Assembly (NCBI RefSeq): GCF_004310425.1
Contig: NZ_SIUB01000008.1
Location: 62,001-126,000 of the forward strand
Direction of reading: 5' to 3'
Source: Hansschlegelia quercus
GTDB lineage: Bacteria > Pseudomonadota > Alphaproteobacteria > Rhizobiales > Methylopilaceae
Length of the DNA stretch: 64,000 nucleotides
A model generated the notes under the pieces. That model was not told the origin of the DNA, did not search any database, and saw only the letters and a list, made by a program, of their open reading frames with translations. Shown here piece after piece: positions 1 to 8,967 of the stretch. The translations under genes were made by a program, and so were the position numbers. Numbering within the stretch: the stretch's first letter is position 1; every line of letters starts with the position of its first letter.

Positions 1-761
1 CCGTCGACGAGATTTTCGACCGCGAAGTCTAGGTCGGCGTCGGCGCGAACATAGGCCGGGTCCTTGCCCCCGAGCTCCAGCCCCATCGAGGTGAACGTCC
101 CGCCCGCCGCGCGCTCCACCGTCCTTCCGCCCGCGACCGAGCCCGTGAAGTTGATGTGGTCGAAGCGACCGGCGGAGATCAGCTGGCCGGCCTGGTCGTG
201 GTCCATCACCACGTTCCGAAACAGGCCCTTCGGCAGGTCGACCTTGTCCATCGCCTCCTGGAACCGCTCGCCGGCGAGGATCGTCTGCGCGGCATGCTTG
301 AGGATCACGGCATTGCCCGCGAGCAGCGCGGGGACGATCGTGTTGACCGCGGTAAGGTAGGGGTAGTTCCACGGCGCGATGACCAGCACGAGGCCGAGCG
401 GATCGCGCTTGATCATGCGCCGGAAGCCGGGCTTTGGCTGGGGCGTGACCGGGCTGAGCGAAGCCTCCGCCGTCGCGATGCAGTGGCGGACGCGCTCCTC
501 CACGGGGCGCATCTCGCCGCCATAGCGCACCGGGCGGCCCATCTGCAGCGCAAGCTCCGGCACGATCTGCTGGTTGAGGCCGAGCAGCGCGTTCATGAAT
601 TCGAGCATCTTGGCCGAGCGGACGCTGAGCGGAACCCGCGTCCATTCGGCCTGCGCCGCCCGCGCGTCGGCGATCGCCTGTTCGAGCTGCTCCATCGGCC
701 AGCTCGAGCGGCGCGCGAATTCCTGTCCGTCGATGGGCGAGATGCAGATCTGGTCGGTCAC
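1..761 (-). CDS. Aldehyde dehydrogenase family protein (N-terminal part, cut by window edge)
   Basis: The visible 253 residues read as the NAD(P)-binding N-terminal half of an aldehyde dehydrogenase, which oxidises an aldehyde to the acid. The diagnostic stretch APWNYP is present, followed by PALLAGNAVILK (K in the cofactor site), the Rossmann-type INFTGSVAGG and the LELGGKDP motif carrying the general-base Glu. The catalytic Cys lies beyond the window. The GTG start at 761 is chosen because AAGGAGAG sits a few bases upstream and the following residues match the usual N-terminus. It is divergent from a DUF779 gene 88 bp away; DUF779 proteins commonly accompany aldehyde dehydrogenases, so the two probably work together. 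Substrate unknown. Confidence 0.9.
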   Translation of the reverse strand, partial: MTDQICISPIDGQEFARRSSWPMEQLEQAIADARAAQAEWTRVPLSVRSAKMLEFMNALLGLNQQIVPELALQMGRPVRYGGEMRPVEERVRHCIATAEASLSPVTPQPKPGFRRMIKRDPLGLVLVIAPWNYPYLTAVNTIVPALLAGNAVILKHAAQTILAGERFQEAMDKVDLPKGLFRNVVMDHDQAGQLISAGRFDHINFTGSVAGGRTVERAAGGTFTSMGLELGGKDPAYVRADADLDFAVENLVD

Positions 762-849
762 GGCCCTCTCCTTCGACGACGCGCCAATGCAGGCCCAAGC
801 CTTCGTACGCGCGTCAGATGCTTTATATGAAGGGCGTGGAGGAGACGCC

Positions 850-1248
850 ATGAGCACGGAAGCAAAGTCCGAAATCGGCGAAGCCCCGGAGAGGGTGGTC
901 GCGACGACGCGCGCGCTGGAGCTGATCGCGACGCTGACCGCGGAGAACGGGGAGATCCTGTTCCACCAGTCCGGCGGCTGCTGCGACGGGTCGAGCCCGA
1001 TGTGTTTCGCGCGGACCGACTACATCGTCGGCGACGACGACGTGAAGCTCGGCGAGGTCGGCGGCGCGCCGTTCTACATGAGCCCGTCGCAGTTCGAATA
1101 CTGGCGTCACACGCACCTTACGCTCGACGTCGTGTCCGGCCGCGGCGGCATGTTCAGCCTGGAGAACGGCCGCGAGGTGCGCTTTCATATCCGTTCTCGC
1201 CTGTTCACCGAGGCGGAGACGCGAGCGCTCGACGCTGCGGCGGCCTAA
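850..1248 (+). CDS. DUF779 domain protein
   Basis: A 132-residue soluble protein with the DUF779 pattern: the HQSGGCCDGS segment with paired Cys, the downstream MCF, and the C-terminal half containing FYMSPSQFEYWRHT and the conserved D-V-x-G-R-G-G-M-F-S-L-E. The biochemical role of the family is not known to me; it is repeatedly found beside NAD-dependent (acet)aldehyde dehydrogenases and the paired Cys suggest metal or redox binding. The ATG at 850 is preferred over an upstream in-frame start because GGAGGAG lies just before it and the family begins here. It is divergent from the aldehyde dehydrogenase at 1-761 and overlaps the convergent nudC stop by 3 bases. Confidence 0.85.
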   Translation: MSTEAKSEIGEAPERVVATTRALELIATLTAENGEILFHQSGGCCDGSSPMCFARTDYIVGDDDVKLGEVGGAPFYMSPSQFEYWRHTHLTLDVVSGRGGMFSLENGREVRFHIRSRLFTEAETRALDAAAA

Positions 1249-2138
1249 CCGCCAGCGACGAAAAGCTTCAACAGGTGATGGGCGATCGCGGCCGGCGGCG
1301 GCGCGAAGGCGCCCGCCTCGTGGCGGCCTTCGAGCATCGCCGCGACCTCCTCGCGGGAGAACCAGCGCGCCTCCTCGAGCTCGACCTCGTCGATCGTCAG
1401 CCGGTCGTCGAACGCCTCGGCGGTGACGCCGATCATCAGCTGCGCCGGGAACGGCCATGGCTGGGAGAAGGCGTATCCGACCGCGCCCAGCCTGACCCCC
1501 GCCTCCTCGAAGATCTCGCGACGCGCGGCCTCCTCCAGAGTCTCGCCGGGCTCGATAAAGCCGGCGAGGCACGACCACATGCCGGGCCTGAAGCGCGGCT
1601 GGCGGCCGAGCAGGCAGCGCCCCTCATGCGTCACCAGCATGATCACGACCGGGTCGACGCGGGGAAAATGATGCGTTCCGCAAGCAGGGCACTCCCGCCG
1701 CCACCCGCCGGAGGCGAACTCGGTCCGCGACCCGCAATTCGAGCAGAAGCCATGGCGCGCGTGCCAGGACAGCAGGCTTTTCGCGCAGCCCGCGAGCGCC
1801 AGCGCTTCTCCGGTGAGCCGCCCGTCGGTCGCGAGCGCGCGAAGATCGTCGGCGTGAGGGGGCGTGACAGAGAGGGTCGCCGCGAACACCGGGCCTTCCA
1901 GCGAGCGTCCGAGGAAGATGGCCGGCGTCTCGGCGCCCATCGCATCGGCCTCGTCGGCCGAAAACAGCAGCCCACCCTCTTCCCGCAGCGCGACGTCGTC
2001 GCCGAAGAACAGAGCGTAGCGTCGTGCGACGTCGGCCTCCTGCGCCGCGATGAAGCCGGGGTCGCCGCGCGCATCGCCGCAGCGATCGAGGGCGAGGCCG
2101 GCATAGCCTAGATCGGGCGGAGTGGTCGGATCGGACAT
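1245..2138 (-). CDS. nudC: NADH pyrophosphatase / NAD-capped RNA decapping hydrolase NudC
   Basis: NudC hydrolyses NAD(H) to NMN(H) and AMP and removes NAD caps from RNA in the cytoplasm. The 297-residue protein has a four-Cys zinc ribbon (C132, C135, C150, C153), a complete Nudix box at about 193-215 (G, E199, R207-E208, E211-E212, G214) and the NADH-pyrophosphatase signature SQPWPF at 225-230. Length and domain order match the family. ATG at 2138. It converges on the DUF779 gene with a short overlap, and its start faces the SRP RNA gene on the other strand about 65 bp away. Confidence 0.95.
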   Translation of the reverse strand: MSDPTTPPDLGYAGLALDRCGDARGDPGFIAAQEADVARRYALFFGDDVALREEGGLLFSADEADAMGAETPAIFLGRSLEGPVFAATLSVTPPHADDLRALATDGRLTGEALALAGCAKSLLSWHARHGFCSNCGSRTEFASGGWRRECPACGTHHFPRVDPVVIMLVTHEGRCLLGRQPRFRPGMWSCLAGFIEPGETLEEAARREIFEEAGVRLGAVGYAFSQPWPFPAQLMIGVTAEAFDDRLTIDEVELEEARWFSREEVAAMLEGRHEAGAFAPPPAAIAHHLLKLFVAGG

Positions 2139-2203
2139 CGATCACGGTTTGCCATGCGCCGGCGCCTCTTGCACCCATCCCCCTCCGCAGGCCATATAGC
2201 CGC

Positions 2204-2300
2204 CGGGAGGTTGGCGATGGGCGTGTTCCTCGCCAACCGGGTCAGGTCCGAAAGGAAGCAGCCCCAACGAGACCGATACGGGTCGTCGTCCGACCTCCCA
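2204..2300 (+). ncRNA. ffs: Signal recognition particle RNA, small bacterial type (4.5S-like)
   Basis: The conserved domain IV is read directly: GGGTCAGGTCC, then GAAAGGAAGCAGCCC (about 2240-2264), the symmetric/asymmetric loop pair that binds Ffh. The outer stem is visible as GGGAGGT at 2205-2211 pairing with ACCTCCC at 2293-2299, and GGCGA at about 2213-2217 pairs with TCGCC at about 2229-2233. Total length is about 97 nt, normal for the short form. Position directly upstream of dnaX is the usual alphaproteobacterial arrangement. It carries GAAAGG where GGAAGG is commoner, a conservative change. Ends are set by the terminal stem and could be off by a few bases. Confidence 0.93.
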
Positions 2301-2335
2301 CCCATCCCTTCATTCGCGGCGAGGCGGAGCGGCCG

Positions 2336-4099
2336 ATGAGCGCGACCCCCTACCGCGTTCTCGCCCGAAAGTACCGGCCGCAGCGCTTCGAGGACCTCAT
2401 CGGCCAGGAGCCGATGGTCCGGACGCTGCGGAACTCGTTCTCCTCAGGGCGGATCGCGCAGGCCTGGATCCTCACGGGCGTGCGCGGCGTCGGCAAGACC
2501 ACCACCGCCCGCATCCTCGCCCGCGCGCTGAACTACGAGCGCGAGGACGGAACGGGCGCGCCGACGGTCGACCTTACCGAACTCGGCGTGCACTGCCAGG
2601 CCATCATGGAATCGCGCCATGTCGACGTGATCGAGATGGACGCAGCGTCGCACACCGGCGTCGCGGACGTCCGCGCGATCCTCGAGACCGTGCACTACGC
2701 GCCGGTCATGGCGCGCTACAAGGTCTTCATCATCGACGAAGTCCACATGCTCTCGACGAGCGCGTTCAACGCGTTCCTGAAGACGCTTGAGGAGCCGCCG
2801 CCGCATGTGAAGTTCGTGTTCGCGACGACCGAGATCCGCAAGGTCCCGGTCACGGTACTGTCGCGCTGCCAGTCGTTTTCGCTGCGCCGCGTCGCGGCCG
2901 ACGAGATGACGGCGCATCTGGCCAAGATCGCGAAGGCCGAAGAGGTCGAGATCGACGACGAGGCGCTCGCCGTCGTCGCGCGCGCATCCGAGGGCTCGGT
3001 GCGCGACGCGCTCTCGCTGCTCGACCAGGCGATCGCCCATGGCGAAGGCCGCGTGGAAGCCTCCGCCGTGCGCGGCATGCTGGGTCTTGCCGACCGCATC
3101 GGCGTGCTCGACCTGTTCGACGCCGTGATGCGCGGCGACGCCGCGGGCGCGATCGAGATCTTCCGCTCGGCCCACCAATCCGGCGCCGACCCCGCCTCCG
3201 TGCTCGCGGATCTCGCCGAGGCGGTCCATCTCGTCACGCGGATCAAGCTCGCGCCGCAGGCCGCCGAGGACCCGGCGCTCACCGAGAGCGAGCGTGTCCG
3301 CGGCGCGGAGTTCGCCGGGCGGCTGTCGATGCGCGCCCTGTCGCGCGCCTGGCAGATGCTGCTGAAGGCGATCGCCGAGACGCAGGCCGCGCCGAAGCCG
3401 GCGCAGGCCGCCGACATGGCGCTGGTCCGGCTCGCCTACGCCAGCGACCTGCCGACCCCGGACGAGCTCGTCCGCAAGCTTTCCGACGGCTCGTCCCCGT
3501 CGCCTCCGCGCCCTCCAGCCCTGAACGGCCCGTCCGGCGGCCCGAGCCCGGCCCAGGCGATGGCGCCGGCGCGCCCCAGCCCCGCGATCGCCCACGCCCG
3601 CGATTTCGCCGCAGCCCCCGAAGCGGCGCAGGCCCCGCCGCGGGCGGAGGCGCAGCCGCATATCCGCCTGCAGCGTTTCGAGGACGTCGCGGCGATGGCG
3701 GCGAAGCACCGCGACATCCTGATGAGCCGGGCGCTCGAGCGGCAGGTCCGCGTGGTGCGCTTCGAGGACGGCCAGCTCGAGTTCCAGCCGACGCCGGACG
3801 CCTCTCCGGGGCTCGCCGCCGAGATCGCGAAGAAGCTTCAGGAATGGACCGGCCAGCGCTGGATGGTCGCGGTCGCGAGCGGCGAAGGCGCGCCGACGCT
3901 GCACGAGACGCGCGAGGCCGAGGCCGCGGCGACGATGGCGGGGGTCCGAGCGCACCCGTCCGTTCGCGCCATCCTCGACAAGGCCCCCGGTGCGGTGATC
4001 GTCGACGTCCGCCCGCGCGCCCAGGTCTCGGAGGAGCCGGAGCTTGACGCTGCGGCGGGCGACGCCCTACCTCCGGCCGAAGACGACGACGATTTCTGA
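2336..4099 (+). CDS. dnaX: DNA polymerase III subunit gamma/tau (clamp-loader ATPase)
   Basis: DnaX is the motor of the clamp loader that places the beta clamp on primed DNA. The 587-residue protein has a Walker A GVRGVGKT at 48-55, DEVH at 134-137, the LKTLEEPP segment and the SRC sensor 1 motif, then a Pro/Ala-rich linker (about 380-445) and the tau C-terminal domain ending in an acidic tail. The four-Cys zinc module of the enterobacterial protein is largely gone: only C87 is seen before [15 protein letters not shown], a form I recall from other Hyphomicrobiales. I found no slippery heptamer for making a short gamma form. It starts 36 bases after the SRP RNA and precedes ybaB and recR, the classic order. 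Confidence 0.97.
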   Translation: MSATPYRVLARKYRPQRFEDLIGQEPMVRTLRNSFSSGRIAQAWILTGVRGVGKTTTARILARALNYEREDGTGAPTVDLTELGVHCQAIMESRHVDVIEMDAASHTGVADVRAILETVHYAPVMARYKVFIIDEVHMLSTSAFNAFLKTLEEPPPHVKFVFATTEIRKVPVTVLSRCQSFSLRRVAADEMTAHLAKIAKAEEVEIDDEALAVVARASEGSVRDALSLLDQAIAHGEGRVEASAVRGMLGLADRIGVLDLFDAVMRGDAAGAIEIFRSAHQSGADPASVLADLAEAVHLVTRIKLAPQAAEDPALTESERVRGAEFAGRLSMRALSRAWQMLLKAIAETQAAPKPAQAADMALVRLAYASDLPTPDELVRKLSDGSSPSPPRPPALNGPSGGPSPAQAMAPARPSPAIAHARDFAAAPEAAQAPPRAEAQPHIRLQRFEDVAAMAAKHRDILMSRALERQVRVVRFEDGQLEFQPTPDASPGLAAEIAKKLQEWTGQRWMVAVASGEGAPTLHETREAEAAATMAGVRAHPSVRAILDKAPGAVIVDVRPRAQVSEEPELDAAAGDALPPAEDDDDF

Positions 4100-4118
4100 C
4101 ACTTCCGGAAGGACTGCG

Positions 4119-4439
4119 ATGCGCGACATCATGGGCATGATGGCGAAAGCCAAGGAGCTCCAGCAGAAGATGCAGGACGCTCAGGCGGAGCTCGAGCAGG
4201 TGATCGTCGAGGGCGCGTCGGGCGGCGGCGCGGTCAAGGTCACGCTCTCCGCCAAGGGCGAGCTTCGCGCCCTGAAGATCGACCCTTCGCTGCTGAAGCC
4301 GGAAGACGCAGAGATCGTCGAGGACCTCATCGTCGCGGCCCATGCCGACGCAAAGGCCAAGGCCGAGGCCGCCATGCAGGAGAAGATGCAGGGCGTCACC
4401 GCGGGATTGCCGATCCCTCCGGGGATGAAGCTGTTTTGA
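4119..4439 (+). CDS. ybaB: YbaB/EbfC family nucleoid-associated protein
   Basis: A 106-residue basic/amphipathic DNA-binding protein of the YbaB/EbfC family, which forms dimers with tweezer-like helices that bind DNA non-specifically. The N-terminus [19 protein letters not shown], the central beta segment ([15 protein letters not shown]) and the C-terminal [11 protein letters not shown] are all family hallmarks. The ATG at 4119 has GGAAGGA just upstream and the family always begins here; an in-frame extension into the dnaX tail is rejected. It lies 19 bases after dnaX and before recR, consistent with a DNA-metabolism operon. Confidence 0.95.
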   Translation: MRDIMGMMAKAKELQQKMQDAQAELEQVIVEGASGGGAVKVTLSAKGELRALKIDPSLLKPEDAEIVEDLIVAAHADAKAKAEAAMQEKMQGVTAGLPIPPGMKLF

Positions 4440-4448
4440 ATTCCAGTC

Positions 4449-4585
4449 CTCATCCCGGCCGAGCGTAAGCGGGAGCCGGGATCGTCTTCAGGAAAAGGCT
4501 CCTTTCTGCGCACGATCCCGCTCGGCGCTACGCGCCGTCCGGGATGACGGTTCTGCCCCGCCGCAATTCTGCGGCCGGGATGACG
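4449..4585. repeat. Dispersed palindromic repeat, family 1 (copy A)
   Basis: The gap between ybaB and recR is filled by an imperfect palindrome: TCATCCCGGCCGAGCG, then GCCGGGATCGTC, later CACGATCCCGCTCGG and CCGGGATGACG, with a second GGGATGACG at 4577-4585. The outward-facing ATCCCGG / CCGGGAT arms can fold into a cruciform or RNA hairpins. The same layout recurs at 58015-58121 between mgsC and gmaS, so this is a dispersed intergenic element. In this copy the last arm supplies the bases just upstream of the recR start. Confidence 0.75.
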
Positions 4586-4599
4586 CTTTGTGACATCCC

Positions 4600-5205
4600 A
4601 TGTCCCGCAACCCCGCCGGCCCCGAGATCGAACGCCTAATCCAGCTTCTCGCGAAGCTGCCGGGCCTGGGCCCGCGTTCGGCGCGGCGCGCGGCGCTGCA
4701 TCTTCTGACCCGCAAGGACCGGCTGCTGGAGCCGCTGTCGGACGCGATGCGGATCGCCTGCGAGCGGGTCGTGGTGTGCGAGACCTGCGCCAACGTCGAC
4801 ACCCAGGACCCCTGCTCCGTGTGCCGCGATCCCCGCCGGGACGCATCCACCATCGTCGTCGTGGAGGACGTCTCGGACCTCTGGGCGCTGGAGCGCTCGG
4901 GGGCGGTCAACGCGCGCTACCACGTGCTCGGGGGCACGCTCTCAGCGCTCGACGGCCGCGGGCCGGAGGACCTCAACCTCGGCACCCTTGCGACACGCGC
5001 CGCCGCGCCGGAGGTGAAGGAGGTCATCGTCGCGGTCAACGCAACCGTCGAGGGCCAGACCACGGCGCATTACGTCACCGACCTCCTCGGCGATTCGGAC
5101 GTGAAGGTGACGCGCCTCGCGCATGGCGTGCCGGTGGGCGGGGAGCTCGACTATCTCGACGACGGCACGCTCGCCGCCGCGATCCGCAGCCGCACCGCAT
5201 TCTGA
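4600..5205 (+). CDS. recR: Recombination mediator RecR
   Basis: RecR acts with RecO (and RecF) to load RecA on gapped DNA. The 201-residue protein has the N-terminal helix-hairpin-helix ([17 protein letters not shown], 20-36), a four-Cys zinc finger (C60, C63, C72, C75) and the Toprim domain starting at TIVVVED, then the C-terminal [16 protein letters not shown] tail. Length matches the family exactly. No strong ribosome binding site precedes the ATG because the upstream bases belong to the palindromic repeat; the start is set by family alignment. Confidence 0.96.
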   Translation: MSRNPAGPEIERLIQLLAKLPGLGPRSARRAALHLLTRKDRLLEPLSDAMRIACERVVVCETCANVDTQDPCSVCRDPRRDASTIVVVEDVSDLWALERSGAVNARYHVLGGTLSALDGRGPEDLNLGTLATRAAAPEVKEVIVAVNATVEGQTTAHYVTDLLGDSDVKVTRLAHGVPVGGELDYLDDGTLAAAIRSRTAF

Positions 5206-5212
5206 GGCGTTC

Positions 5213-6472
5213 GTGACCACAATCGGCCCTGACGCGCCGGAGCAGGCGAGCGGCGTGCCCGACTCGCCGCTCGCCTTCCGCCACCGCAACTTCGTGCTGT
5301 TCTGGACGGCGCGGGTCTGCTCGACCTTCGCGGTGCAGATCGTGTCGGTCGCGGTCGGCTGGCAGGTCTACGACATGACGCGCGACCCGTGGGATCTGGG
5401 CCTCGTCGGCCTCGCCCAGTTCCTGCCGGCGTTTGCGCTCGTGCTGATCACGGGTCCGGCCGCAGACCGTTTCCCCCGCCGGCTCATTATGGCGGTCTGC
5501 TGCGCGACCGAGGCGATCGGCGCGCTCGCCCTGGTCGCGCTTGCGCTGTCCGGGGAGCGCTCGACAGCGCCGATCTTCGCGGTGCTCGTCCTGTTCGGCG
5601 TGGCGCGCGCCTTCTTCGGCGCGGCGAGCTCGGCGATCGTACCGAGCACCGTGCCGCCGGCCGCGCTGTCGAACGCGGTGACCTGGGCGTCCTCCGCTTG
5701 GCAGTTCGCCTCGATCGTCGGGCCGGTCGCCGGCGGCCTGCTCTACGGCCTTGGCCCCGCAGTCGCCTACGGCACGGCCGCCGCGATGCTTGGCGTGGCG
5801 ACCGTGCTCGCGCTGCTCATCCGCGTCGTCCAGCTCCGGCGGGCGATGGAGGCGAGCTGGTCGACGCTCGTCGCGGGCTTCGCTTACGTCTTCAAGGAGA
5901 AGATCGTGCTCGGCGCGATCACGCTCGACCTGTTCGCCGTGCTGCTCGGCGGCGCGGTCGGGTTGATGCCGGCGGTCGCGCGCGACGTGCTGGACGTCGG
6001 CCCGTGGGGTCTCGGCCTGCTGCGCGCAGCGCCCGGAATCGGCGCGATCCTCACCGCCTTCGCGCTCTCCGCATTCCCGGTGCGCGATCATGCGGGGCGG
6101 ATCATGTTCGCCTGCGTCGGCTTGTTCGGGCTCGCAAGCGCGGTCTTCGGTCTGTCGACCTCGGTCGCGCTGTCGATCGGCGCGCTGATGGTGATGGGCG
6201 CCGCCGATATGGTGAGCGTCACCATCCGCGAGACCCTGCTGCAGCTCTGGACGCCGGACGAGGTCCGCGGCCGGGTCAACGCCGTGAACATGATGTTCGT
6301 CGGCGCGTCGAACGAACTCGGCGAGTTCCGGGCAGGCGCGATGGCCGCCGCGATCGGCGTGATGCCGGCGATCGTGGTCGGCGGCCTTGGGGCGACCGCC
6401 GTCTCCGCGCTGTGGGCGTGGTGGTTTCCCGGCCTCAGGACCGCGCGGTCGCTGGAGCGGCGCGAGGGCTGA
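5213..6472 (+). CDS. MFS transporter, EntS-like
   Basis: A 419-residue integral inner-membrane protein with about 12 hydrophobic segments and the MFS loop motif ADRFPRRLIM after the third one. The opening FRHRNFVLFWTAR resembles the EntS/enterobactin-exporter-type MFS_3 family, which exports small molecules by proton antiport. The GTG at 5213 is chosen since it has GAGG upstream, lies 7 bases after the recR stop, and gives a normal N-terminus; in-frame starts upstream would lie within recR. No siderophore genes are nearby, so the substrate is unknown. The last 38 bases overlap the convergent EamA gene. Confidence 0.85.
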   Translation: MTTIGPDAPEQASGVPDSPLAFRHRNFVLFWTARVCSTFAVQIVSVAVGWQVYDMTRDPWDLGLVGLAQFLPAFALVLITGPAADRFPRRLIMAVCCATEAIGALALVALALSGERSTAPIFAVLVLFGVARAFFGAASSAIVPSTVPPAALSNAVTWASSAWQFASIVGPVAGGLLYGLGPAVAYGTAAAMLGVATVLALLIRVVQLRRAMEASWSTLVAGFAYVFKEKIVLGAITLDLFAVLLGGAVGLMPAVARDVLDVGPWGLGLLRAAPGIGAILTAFALSAFPVRDHAGRIMFACVGLFGLASAVFGLSTSVALSIGALMVMGAADMVSVTIRETLLQLWTPDEVRGRVNAVNMMFVGASNELGEFRAGAMAAAIGVMPAIVVGGLGATAVSALWAWWFPGLRTARSLERREG

Positions 6473-7433
6473 CCCGCCGCTGCTCGCTGACGGTGAACCA
6501 GCCGACCCCCGCGAGCACCAGCGCCGCCCCCACGAAGTCGACCGCCGTCACGCGTTCGCCGAGGAACAGCGCCGCGAGGACGAGCGTCGCGATCGGGCTG
6601 ACCGTGCCGATCGCCGCGTTCGCCTGCGCGGAGATGCGATGGAGCGCCGCCGACAGCAGGAAGCTTGGCAGCACCGTGCCCACGATCGCGAGCAGGATCG
6701 CGAGCATCCAGACGCGTTCCGACAGCTGGCCGAGCGAGCCGACGTCCCGCGTCAGCGCGAACTGCAGCAGCGCGCCGAAGGCCGCGGCCGACATGGCGAG
6801 GCAGGTGAACAGCTTTGGGCCGATCGCGGCGATCCGGCCTTTCGCAAGCAGTTGGTAGAGCGCGAAAGCGACCGCCGAGGCGAGCACAAGCATTGTCCCA
6901 GCGCTTGTCGCTTCGAGCCCTGCGGCCCGCATGTCCTTCGAGAACACGAGCGCCAATCCGCAATAAGCGACCGCAAAGGCGCCGAGCGCCTTCAGGCGGA
7001 AGGGCTGGCGAAAAAAGGCCGCGCCGAGCAGAACGGTGAACAGCGGATAGGTGAACAGGATCAGCCGCTCGAACGGGGCGGAGATGTAGACCAGCCCGAG
7101 GAAGTCCGCGTAGCTCGCGAACCAGTAGCCGAGCAGGCCGATGGCGAGCGAGGCGGCGACCATGCGCCCGTCGAGCGCCGCCGGCCGGCCTTCGCGCCAG
7201 ACGCTCAGGAGACCGATCGCGACATAGATCGGGACCGAAAGGCCCATGCGCAGAGCGAGCAGAGTCTCGGCGTCAACGCCCTCGGCATAGGCGAACTTGA
7301 TGATGATCCCCTTGCTTGAGAAGAAGATCGCGCCGAGCGCCGCGAGGGCGTAGCCGGAGAGCGGCGCGGGCATGCGCGCGGCGGCGACGTCAGGGACGAC
7401 GTCCGGATCTGCGGCGGGGGGCATGTCACTCAT
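6435..7433 (-). CDS. EamA/DMT-family transporter
   Basis: A 332-residue inner-membrane protein with ten predicted hydrophobic segments in two EamA repeats, the second starting near TSAGTMLVLASAVAFALYQ. The end of the first repeat (APFERLILFTYPLFTVLLGA) and of the second (SPIATLVLAALFLGERVT) carry the usual DMT pattern. Family members export metabolites such as amino acids; no substrate can be assigned here. The gene converges on the MFS gene with a 38-base overlap. An internal Met three residues in is an alternative start. Confidence 0.85.
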   Translation of the reverse strand: MSDMPPAADPDVVPDVAAARMPAPLSGYALAALGAIFFSSKGIIIKFAYAEGVDAETLLALRMGLSVPIYVAIGLLSVWREGRPAALDGRMVAASLAIGLLGYWFASYADFLGLVYISAPFERLILFTYPLFTVLLGAAFFRQPFRLKALGAFAVAYCGLALVFSKDMRAAGLEATSAGTMLVLASAVAFALYQLLAKGRIAAIGPKLFTCLAMSAAAFGALLQFALTRDVGSLGQLSERVWMLAILLAIVGTVLPSFLLSAALHRISAQANAAIGTVSPIATLVLAALFLGERVTAVDFVGAALVLAGVGWFTVSEQRRVSPRAAPATARS

Positions 7434-7506
7434 GTCCGCGGCCTAGCACGCGGCGGCTTGCGCAGTCATTTGCGGACCGCGCATGCCCCTCCACCGTTTA
7501 TGCCGA

Positions 7507-8475
7507 CTATCCCGACGCCGCGCGCGCCCGCGGATGAAACGCCTGGTGGATCGCCGCGAGCCGCGCCGCGTCGACCTCGGTGTAGATCTGCGTGGTCGAG
7601 AGGCTGGCGTGGCCGAGCAGTTCCTGGATGGTTCGGAGATCGCCGCCGCGCGACAGCAGATGCGTCGCGAAGGAGTGGCGAAGCGCATGCGGGGTCGCGC
7701 TGTCAGGCAGGCCAAGCCCGCCGCGCATGCGGGCGACCGCCGCCTGGACGATCCGCGGATTGAGCGGCCCGCCTTTGGCGCCGACGAATAGCGGCCCGCT
7801 ATCCTTCAGCGCGTAGGGACACTGCTGGAGATAATCCGCGACCGCCGCTTGCACGGCCGGAATCGCCGGCAGCTGGCGGCGCTTGCCGCCCTTGCCGGTG
7901 ACCTCGATCAGATCGACGCCGGGAACCGGCGCTTCGGCGCGGGTCAGCGACAGCGCTTCCGAAATGCGCAGGCCGCAGCCGTAGAGCAATGCGAGCACCG
8001 CGGCGTCGCGCGCCAGCACCCAGGCCTCGCGCTCCTCTCCGTCGCGCGTCTCGACGTCGAGCAGGCGCTTGGCGGCGGGCGCGGCGATCGGCTTGGGCAG
8101 GCTGCGCGGGATCTTGGGCGAGCGCACGGCGGCGAAGGCCGAAGCCTCTCCGCGGCCGGTGCGGGCGAGACGGCGCGCGAACGAGCGCATGGCGGCGAGC
8201 CCGCGCATCAGCGAGCGGCTGACGAGCCCGTCGGCGCGACGGAAGGCCAGGAAGGCGCGCACATCGCGTGGCGTGAGGCCCGCAAGATCGGCGAGCGAGG
8301 CCGGCTTGCCGAGATGGTTCTGGAGAAAGGCGAGGAAGATGCGGACGTCGCGCGCGTAAGATTCGACGGTGTTCGGCGACAGGCGGCGCTCATGAGCCAG
8401 CCCGCTCAGCCAGTCGCGATAGGCGGCTTCGACGTCGGCTTCCGCCGGCAGCAGGACGATCGATCGGTCGCTCAT
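7507..8475 (-). CDS. xerC: Tyrosine site-specific recombinase XerC
   Basis: Chromosome-dimer resolution recombinase that acts with XerD at dif near the terminus. Counting from the chosen ATG at 8475 (322 residues) the catalytic set is complete: R170 (CGLRISEAL), K195 (GKGGK), H263 and R266 (PHALRHSFATHL), H289 (LLGHASLSTTQ) and Y298. An N-terminal SAM-like core-binding domain covers about 15-115. A longer in-frame reading to 8559 runs into the terminator of the neighbouring gene, so it is rejected. XerC rather than XerD is inferred from overall resemblance; confidence in the paralogue is moderate. Confidence 0.88.
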   Translation of the reverse strand: MSDRSIVLLPAEADVEAAYRDWLSGLAHERRLSPNTVESYARDVRIFLAFLQNHLGKPASLADLAGLTPRDVRAFLAFRRADGLVSRSLMRGLAAMRSFARRLARTGRGEASAFAAVRSPKIPRSLPKPIAAPAAKRLLDVETRDGEEREAWVLARDAAVLALLYGCGLRISEALSLTRAEAPVPGVDLIEVTGKGGKRRQLPAIPAVQAAVADYLQQCPYALKDSGPLFVGAKGGPLNPRIVQAAVARMRGGLGLPDSATPHALRHSFATHLLSRGGDLRTIQELLGHASLSTTQIYTEVDAARLAAIHQAFHPRARAASG

Positions 8476-8523
8476 GGGCAAAGCCTGCGGCGCCACGCTT
8501 AACCGCTTCTCAACCGCCAACAC

Positions 8524-8556
8524 GAAAAAGGCCCCGCCAACGCGGCGGGGCCTCTT
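8524..8556 (-). terminator. Rho-independent terminator of the glycine-zipper protein gene
   Basis: On the minus strand a perfect 9-bp stem, GGCCCCGCC (8552-8544) and GGCGGGGCC (8538-8530), closes a 5-base loop and runs into TTTTT (8529-8525). It lies 28 bases after the stop of the minus-strand gene at 8581-8967. Confidence 0.88.
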
Positions 8557-8580
8557 CATGCAATGCTGTCGACCGATCGA

Positions 8581-8967
8581 TTACTCGACGACTTCGACGA
8601 CCTTGCGGTCCGACGAGACGATGTAGCGGCGATCGTTGACGACGGTGTAGCTGTAGTCGCTGTCCGGCACCGAATAGACCTGGACGGTCTCGGGCAGGCG
8701 CTCGCCGACGACGACGTCGCCGCTATAGGTAACGGACGGACGGCTGCGGTCCTCGACGACATAGGTGCGGACCTTCTTGGGCGGCGCGACGGCCGTGCCG
8801 ATCACGGCGCCGGCTACGCCGCCGACCGCGGCGCCGACAGGACCGCCGACGACAGCGCCGGTGACCGCGCCGCCGGCGGCGCCGCTAACGGTGCCTTCCT
8901 GCGCAAAGGCGGCGGTCGGAACGGCGAGCGTCACGACGAGCGCGAGTGCTGTGGCGGTGTTGCGCAT
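8581..8967 (-). CDS. Secreted glycine-zipper protein with DUF1236-like C-terminus
   Basis: A 128-residue exported protein. It begins with a clear signal peptide (MRNTATALALVVTL, cleavage after AFA near residue 22), followed by a Gly/Ala/Val zipper of about 50 residues with repeated GAxxG, GGxxG and AVxGT spacing, which suggests membrane or outer-membrane association. The C-terminal part with TYSGDVVVGERLPETVQVY and DYSYTVVNDRRYIV resembles the DUF1236 proteins of Hyphomicrobiales, often found in stress-related envelope settings. The ATG at 8967 is preferred over a start 13 codons upstream because the signal peptide begins there. A strong terminator follows. Confidence 0.8.
   Translation of the reverse strand: MRNTATALALVVTLAVPTAAFAQEGTVSGAAGGAVTGAVVGGPVGAAVGGVAGAVIGTAVAPPKKVRTYVVEDRSRPSVTYSGDVVVGERLPETVQVYSVPDSDYSYTVVNDRRYIVSSDRKVVEVVE

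Noticed and set aside
1002-2111. 369-codon plus-strand frame opposite nudC
   Set aside because: NudC has complete zinc and Nudix motifs on the other strand; this frame is compositional noise.
2444-3955. 503-codon minus-strand frame opposite dnaX
   Set aside because: Low-complexity Arg/His/Asp-rich translation, antisense to a certain gene, no motif.
5389-6858. 489-codon plus-strand frame across the MFS and EamA genes
   Set aside because: It overlaps the MFS gene in a second frame and the EamA gene in antisense and shows no hydrophobic segments or motif.
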